Part shown: positions 10,876 to 14,553 of the stretch, in pieces
Layout of the letters: every line of letters starts with the position of its first letter
How positions within the stretch are numbered: the first letter of the stretch is position 1
Assembly: GCA_023246815.1 (NCBI GenBank)
Contig: JAHFHR010000011.1
Location: forward strand, 1-14,553
DNA from: a bacterium
GTDB lineage: Bacteria; Patescibacteriota; Patescibacteriia; Buchananbacterales; UBA6539
Reading direction: 5' to 3'
Length of the DNA: 14,553 nt
Program-made: the position numbers and the translations under genes
The notes under the pieces: model-generated
Told to the model about the DNA's origin: nothing
Databases searched by the model: none
The model's input: the letters and a program-made list of their open reading frames with translations, nothing else

Positions 10876-11467
10876 TAAGTACTTCAACAAGTTTCCAGAC
10901 TTCTTGTTCAACTTCGGGGATGGCCCGGTTGGCGGGGATAATCTGCCAGTGATATTTTTTGGCTAAATCAAGATGTACTTGCCGACAGCGATTCATCAGT
11001 TCATCATTACTTTCATGGAGATGTTTTGCTTCTTTACCCTCAATAAAACGTTCACCATCAAATAGAATGGCTATATCCTCTTGAAACAATCCCTTATTTT
11101 GATTCTGAAGCGTTACAAGATCAGCACCCTTGGTAACTCCCCAAGCAAGGCCAGTGCCAATATAATCTTCAGCTATAATGTGTGTCCCGCGGTTGAGCTT
11201 ACTTAAGAGCATCGGTTGATAGTCAAAACGGTTTTGGGCGTAGAGTTGTTGTAGCTCCTGCTCGGGTATGGTTTGTTTTTTGCCCCCTCGTAGAATGTCA
11301 TTGATTTTTGGTCCGGTGGGTTCCAGATTATAAATCGGGTATTTAATATATTCAGCTTTGTGGCCGTATTGTAGTAAATTATTCAATAACAATTTAGCCT
11401 GGGTGCTCTTGCCTAGGTTGTTGATGCCATAGAGTACGATTAATTTTCCCTTACGTTCGCTAATCAT
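10850..11467 (-). CDS. tmk: Thymidylate kinase (divergent type)
   Basis: The enzyme phosphorylates dTMP to dTDP with ATP. The 205-aa length is usual. The P-loop G-x4-GKST is at residues 14-22 ('GINNLGKST'). 'KYPIYNLEPTGPKINDILRG' matches the substrate-binding region, and 'LYAQNRFDYQPML' matches the conserved helix. The usual DRY motif reads EDY ('IIAEDYIGTGLAWG'), so its arginine is absent. The later 'DGERFIEGKEAKHLHESNDELMNRCRQVHLDLA' corresponds to the LID and end of the fold. I recall similar EDYxGTGxAWG forms in Patescibacteria. The start overlaps the reductase stop by 4 nt (ATGA), so it is translated from the same mRNA as thyA and acts in the next pathway step. Assignment is strong on context. 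Another deoxynucleotide kinase is possible. Confidence 0.82.
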   Translation of the reverse strand: MISERKGKLIVLYGINNLGKSTQAKLLLNNLLQYGHKAEYIKYPIYNLEPTGPKINDILRGGKKQTIPEQELQQLYAQNRFDYQPMLLSKLNRGTHIIAEDYIGTGLAWGVTKGADLVTLQNQNKGLFQEDIAILFDGERFIEGKEAKHLHESNDELMNRCRQVHLDLAKKYHWQIIPANRAIPEVEQEVWKLVEVLIDNSQHSQ

Positions 11468-11979
11468 TTCTTAATTTTATAACGGAACTGGATGGTATGA
11501 TCATTGAGTTTATTCAATTCCAGAAGTTCAAGATTCAAGTCAAGCGTTTCACCTTCGGTAATGGCAACACCGCCGCCGAATATTTTCGGTTCAATGGTGA
11601 TTAGTAGTTCGTCAACCAATCCGGCTTTTAAAAAAGCAGCGTTGGTTTTTGAACCACCGCCCAGCGCAGCTGAAGTAAACCCACGACTCTCAAGTAATTG
11701 CACGATCTCCGCAGGCGTGCCTTTAATAAATTCAAGTAGTCCCGGCTGTGCTTTATCTTTATACCGTTTAGGGTCACGGGTGAGAATAATATTTAAACGT
11801 CCGGGCAGCGGTCGCCCAATAGTGTCAAAGGTGGTGCTGCCCATGATAATGACACCATGTTTTTTACTTTCCGCAGCAAACGATTTTTTGTCTTCAGTTG
11901 ACGTCCAATCAGCGCAGTGCTTTGCATCACGAGCGATTTTGCCGTCTAACGTTTGGGCCATCACAATAACGATTTTCAT
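11464..11979 (-). CDS. Dihydrofolate reductase-like protein (RibD C-terminal/DHFR fold)
   Basis: The 171-aa protein has the DHFR/RibD reductase fold: 'MKIVIVMAQTLDGKIA' at the start, 'VIIMGSTTFDTIGRPLPGRLNIILTRDP' (43-70, like DHFR 'MGRKTYESIGRPLPGR'), then 'AALGGGSKTNAAFLKAGLVDELLITIEPKIFGGG' (about 104-137, dinucleotide-binding glycine loop). With thyA upstream and tmk downstream, both overlapping by 4 nt, the likely job is to reduce the dihydrofolate made by ThyA back to tetrahydrofolate using NADPH. By sequence alone it could be a riboflavin-pathway reductase, but no deaminase domain or rib genes are present. The start ATG overlaps the thyA stop. Confidence 0.83.
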   Translation of the reverse strand: MKIVIVMAQTLDGKIARDAKHCADWTSTEDKKSFAAESKKHGVIIMGSTTFDTIGRPLPGRLNIILTRDPKRYKDKAQPGLLEFIKGTPAEIVQLLESRGFTSAALGGGSKTNAAFLKAGLVDELLITIEPKIFGGGVAITEGETLDLNLELLELNKLNDHTIQFRYKIKK

Positions 11980-12848
11980 ACGGCAATTTCAAAAGAAATG
12001 CGTGGGTAGCTCTCATAACCAACAACCGTCGTGTCTTCGGCCTTCCAATCAAAAATAGAGGTAAAGTTTTCAGTTTGCAGTGTTGGTAAAGGGTATTTAT
12101 TTGGATCGCGTGACAGCTGTTCTTGCGCGCCCTCAACGTGATTGGCATAAATATGCACATCGCCTAAAAATCCAATCAGTCGGCCTTCTTTTAATCCGGT
12201 TTCTTTCGCCAGGAGGTGGAGGAGTAGGGCATAGCTGGCAATATTAAATGGTAAGCCAAGCATCACATCAACCGAACGCTGGTTCCACATCACATTAAGC
12301 TTGCCATCAATCACCGTTGCTTGATATCCATAGTGGCAGGGCGGCAGAGCCATTTGGTCAATCATGGACGGATTCCAAGCGTTGACGATCATCCGTCGAT
12401 CGTCAGGATTTTTTTTCAATGTCTCAACCAACTTTTGTAACTGATCAACGCCTTGACCGTTGTAGTCAGCATCATAATTGGTATATGCGGCATTATAGTG
12501 GCGCCACTGAAAACCATAAATAGCACCCAAGTCGCGCTCTTCTAACATTCGTTTTTTTGATTCCTCGTCATGGCCATAGGGGGCCTTTTTGGGGTTAGCC
12601 CATTCATCCCAGATGTGATTGTTGTGTTCAATTAGCCACTGTTTGTCGGTACTACCTTTGATAAAAAATTCCAGTTCCGTGGCCACCAGTTTGAAGGGTA
12701 CTTTTTTAGTAGTAAGCAATGGGTAACCCAAGCTCATGTCGTGTTCAAAAATTCCTCCGGCAATAGTAAATGCATCCGTGCCAGTACGGGTTGGTTTTTT
12801 AAAGCCGGTATCCAGGACTTTTTTGACGATTTCTAGGTAGGGTTGCAT
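11976..12848 (-). CDS. thyA: Thymidylate synthase
   Basis: ThyA methylates dUMP to dTMP with methylene-tetrahydrofolate, leaving dihydrofolate. The 290-aa sequence holds all key motifs: 'RTGT' (21-24, phosphate binding), 'ELEFFIKGSTD', 'GAIYGFQWRHY' (109-118), 'DDRRMIVNAWNP' (149-160), catalytic Cys171 in 'LPPCHYGYQ', 'QRSVDVMLGLPFNIASYA', and 'GDVHIYANH'. It ends in 'RISFEIAV', the conserved C-terminal closure. ATG at 12848 is 5 nt after the DUF3160 stop, so the two may be co-transcribed. Its stop overlaps the reductase start by 4 nt. The order synthase, reductase, kinase follows the metabolic order. No internal promoter was found. Confidence 0.98.
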   Translation of the reverse strand: MQPYLEIVKKVLDTGFKKPTRTGTDAFTIAGGIFEHDMSLGYPLLTTKKVPFKLVATELEFFIKGSTDKQWLIEHNNHIWDEWANPKKAPYGHDEESKKRMLEERDLGAIYGFQWRHYNAAYTNYDADYNGQGVDQLQKLVETLKKNPDDRRMIVNAWNPSMIDQMALPPCHYGYQATVIDGKLNVMWNQRSVDVMLGLPFNIASYALLLHLLAKETGLKEGRLIGFLGDVHIYANHVEGAQEQLSRDPNKYPLPTLQTENFTSIFDWKAEDTTVVGYESYPRISFEIAV

Positions 12849-12853
12849 GTATT

Positions 12854-14553
12854 TTATTGCCTAAAAGTTTTTTGCCAGTCAGAAATCTGTATCCGGCCAT
12901 CGGTTTCTTTGTAGTCAAATACTGGACCAATGGCCAGTACGGGTTGGCCTTCAGTATTGGGGTAGAGTACCACAAGGTACGCAAAGCCATCAAGCGTCTC
13001 GGTGAGCCGTTTGCCGCTGTCAAAGTCATAGACTACCTCATGGGTATTGCCGACGTTTTCTTTTTTAATATCTCCAATAAAACTGCGGATGTGCTTGTTG
13101 AAATTGTTGATAAAGCTGTAATCGTCATTGGTCAGCGGCTGGTTGGCCAGTTCTTTGAGGCTGAGGTTGTAGACCCGTTCAAGTACGATGCGCAGATTAT
13201 CGAGCCGCTCAAATGATTTGGTATTTTCGTTAATGATTTGCAAGATGCGAAAACCGTCCTGGACCATTACTACATTAGCCAGCAGTTCAGCATAAAATTC
13301 TGGCTGTGGTTCTATGTAGCCGTAGGCAAACAACGGTCCGAGCGCGCTGGTGTCTTGCAGGCTTACTTTTTCCACATTAATTTCCTTACTCTGATTAACC
13401 CAGGTGGCCAGTGCGGTGTAGAGCGTCTTGTCGCGCCAGGCCGGCGTGCGCATAAACGAAGGCCACCCGCCATTGTCGGGGTTATCAAGAAATCGTACGC
13501 TCTGCAGCGCCGCCATATAGGCGTTGTCATGCCAGGTGTTCTGATCAAAGCGCTGCAGTTCAGCACTAAACGCGTTGCTATTTTTTACGTAGTTAGTAAA
13601 TGCTGTGTTGTTGGTTGCCTCAAGAATTTCCGTCGCTCGAGTATTGCCAATAAGACTCAATAGGTCAAGTCCCGTCGGTATACAACGCTGTATGGCTGAG
13701 TTATTTTGAACACTACAGGCGGTAAAGGGCAGCGCGCTGGTATTTTGAAATTGTCCTGTGTATGATCCGGCTTGTTCAGTCGTGAGCGATTTAAACAGTT
13801 GGTGTTCCAACAGATAGTAATTGCGCAGCAGTCGCAGTCCAACCTGTGGTTTTTGTTCCTTGCTACCACCCAACGCAATGGGGAACCCAAGCATGTTGAT
13901 TTCTTTTTGTAGCAGCTCAATGCGCTCGGCGACTACGTCAGTATCAGCGGTGAAGAGTTCATCAAGTGTTGCGTCGCTACCAAAAACGCTTTTTAGTGCT
14001 CGAGCATAATCAAGGTAGGTGATGTTGGTTTCCAGTCCGCGGAAGAAGGAAATTGACTTATAGATATTAGCCCACTGATTTTTAGCATCTTGGTTGCTGG
14101 CAAGGTCATCGGACAGTAGTAGCGTCGCGACAAAGTTAATGGCGTGATCTTGCTGATCAAGTGCGCAGTCGGTGCAGTCATTAGCCTGACTCCATAGCGG
14201 GAATAGGGATTCATTAAGCCAGGTGATGGTCAAGTAGTAATTTTTTAATTTTTCGGAAGTGGTGTACTGCTTGGGGATGGCGTAGGGTTCGTAGTTATGA
14301 CTATAGAGAAATACCGGTGAGATTGCTTGCTTAGTGTGCTTGGTGATGAGCTCAATTTCGTCAGCCACTTCCTCGACGAGGTAGGGTGCTGGAGTAAAAC
14401 TAAATCGTGTCGCTTCTGTTGACATGAAAAAGTTTTGGTCAGTGAGTGATTCACGAATTTGTCCTGCTTCTGGTTTAAGTAGTTCAAGGGTGACCGTCAG
14501 ATAGAGCAGTTCCAGTCGGTTGGCTTCGGTGAGGAGATCGGTTTCAATGCCGA
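12854..14553 (-). CDS. DUF3160 family protein, C-terminal part (5' end outside window)
   Basis: The frame stays open from the stop at 12854 to the right edge. The ATG at 14425 is internal, because residues before it continue sensibly ('LLTEANRLELLYLTVTLELLKPEAGQIRESLTDQNFFMS'). About 566 residues are visible. The family is recognised by 'HNYEPYAIPKQYTTSEKLKNYYLTITWLNESLFPL' (compare the DUF3160 pattern Y..RGHYT.S..LK.YF..M.W), 'FFRGLETNITYLDY', 'LGGSKEQKPQVGLRLL', 'GWPSFMRTPAWRDKTLYTALATW', 'YIEPQPEFYAELLANVVMVQDGF' and the end 'VLYPNTEGQPVLAIGPVFDYKET'. DUF3160 proteins are large, usually exported, and of unknown function. The N-terminal signal or lipobox cannot be seen here. It lies just ahead of thyA. 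Confidence 0.85.
   Translation of the reverse strand, partial: GIETDLLTEANRLELLYLTVTLELLKPEAGQIRESLTDQNFFMSTEATRFSFTPAPYLVEEVADEIELITKHTKQAISPVFLYSHNYEPYAIPKQYTTSEKLKNYYLTITWLNESLFPLWSQANDCTDCALDQQDHAINFVATLLLSDDLASNQDAKNQWANIYKSISFFRGLETNITYLDYARALKSVFGSDATLDELFTADTDVVAERIELLQKEINMLGFPIALGGSKEQKPQVGLRLLRNYYLLEHQLFKSLTTEQAGSYTGQFQNTSALPFTACSVQNNSAIQRCIPTGLDLLSLIGNTRATEILEATNNTAFTNYVKNSNAFSAELQRFDQNTWHDNAYMAALQSVRFLDNPDNGGWPSFMRTPAWRDKTLYTALATWVNQSKEINVEKVSLQDTSALGPLFAYGYIEPQPEFYAELLANVVMVQDGFRILQIINENTKSFERLDNLRIVLERVYNLSLKELANQPLTNDDYSFINNFNKHIRSFIGDIKKENVGNTHEVVYDFDSGKRLTETLDGFAYLVVLYPNTEGQPVLAIGPVFDYKETDGRIQISDWQKTFRQ

Noticed and set aside
11504..12058. 184-aa plus-strand frame opposite the reductase and thyA
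   Set aside because: It spans two well supported genes on the other strand and has no recognisable domain or start signal.

Overview
The window looks like a fragment of a small-genome bacterium, most likely a member of the Candidate Phyla Radiation (Patescibacteria). That placement is an inference. It rests on the C-terminal part of a baseplate J-like surface protein, a DUF3160 protein, a ThrS without a TGS domain, the divergent Tmk style, housekeeping genes that mostly lack clear Shine-Dalgarno sites, and short GC palindromes and REP-like repeats. TGA is used as a stop codon (miaA), so the code is standard rather than the UGA-glycine code of Gracilibacteria.

Left part (440-2717): an accessory island laid out like a small integron. 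A truncated tyrosine-recombinase gene (2589-2717, + strand) faces away from a run of minus-strand genes: a small single-span protein, a three-span membrane protein, a 190-aa membrane-anchored protein and a HicB/HicA toxin-antitoxin pair. Between them lie related sites carrying the integron-type core GTTRRRY or its complement RYYYAAC. One of these directly abuts the recombinase start, where attI should be. Two genes are bracketed by long inverted repeats whose arms match within a pair but differ between pairs. This is unlike a textbook cassette array and is the most interesting feature of the window.

Middle-left (2738-5465): a TTGACA-17-TATACT promoter leads into a T-box riboswitch with an overlapping terminator, then a GNAT acetyltransferase, a 115-bp REP-like element and thrS. 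The likely specifier codons (ACU or ACC) and the UGGA acceptor-pairing sequence fit tRNA-Thr, so uncharged tRNA-Thr probably switches on the GNAT-thrS unit.

Middle (5490-8800): a secreted protein of unknown function (minus strand) with a long structured leader is divergent from miaA (tRNA A37 prenylation). Next comes a soluble GGDEF-domain protein with its own promoter and strong terminator.

Right part (8815-14553, all minus strand): a DUF3160 protein cut by the window edge, then thyA, a dihydrofolate reductase-like gene and tmk. The last three overlap by 4 nt and cover dUMP to dTDP. After them come a tiny two-gene operon (52 and 61 aa, stop/start overlap) with its own promoter and terminator, and gatB (Asp/Glu-tRNA amidotransferase subunit B). 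Translation and tRNA functions (thrS, miaA, gatB) and thymidylate supply form the core gene content. The secreted protein, the GGDEF gene and the tiny operon look like independently controlled genes with better ribosome binding sites and richer GC than their neighbours.
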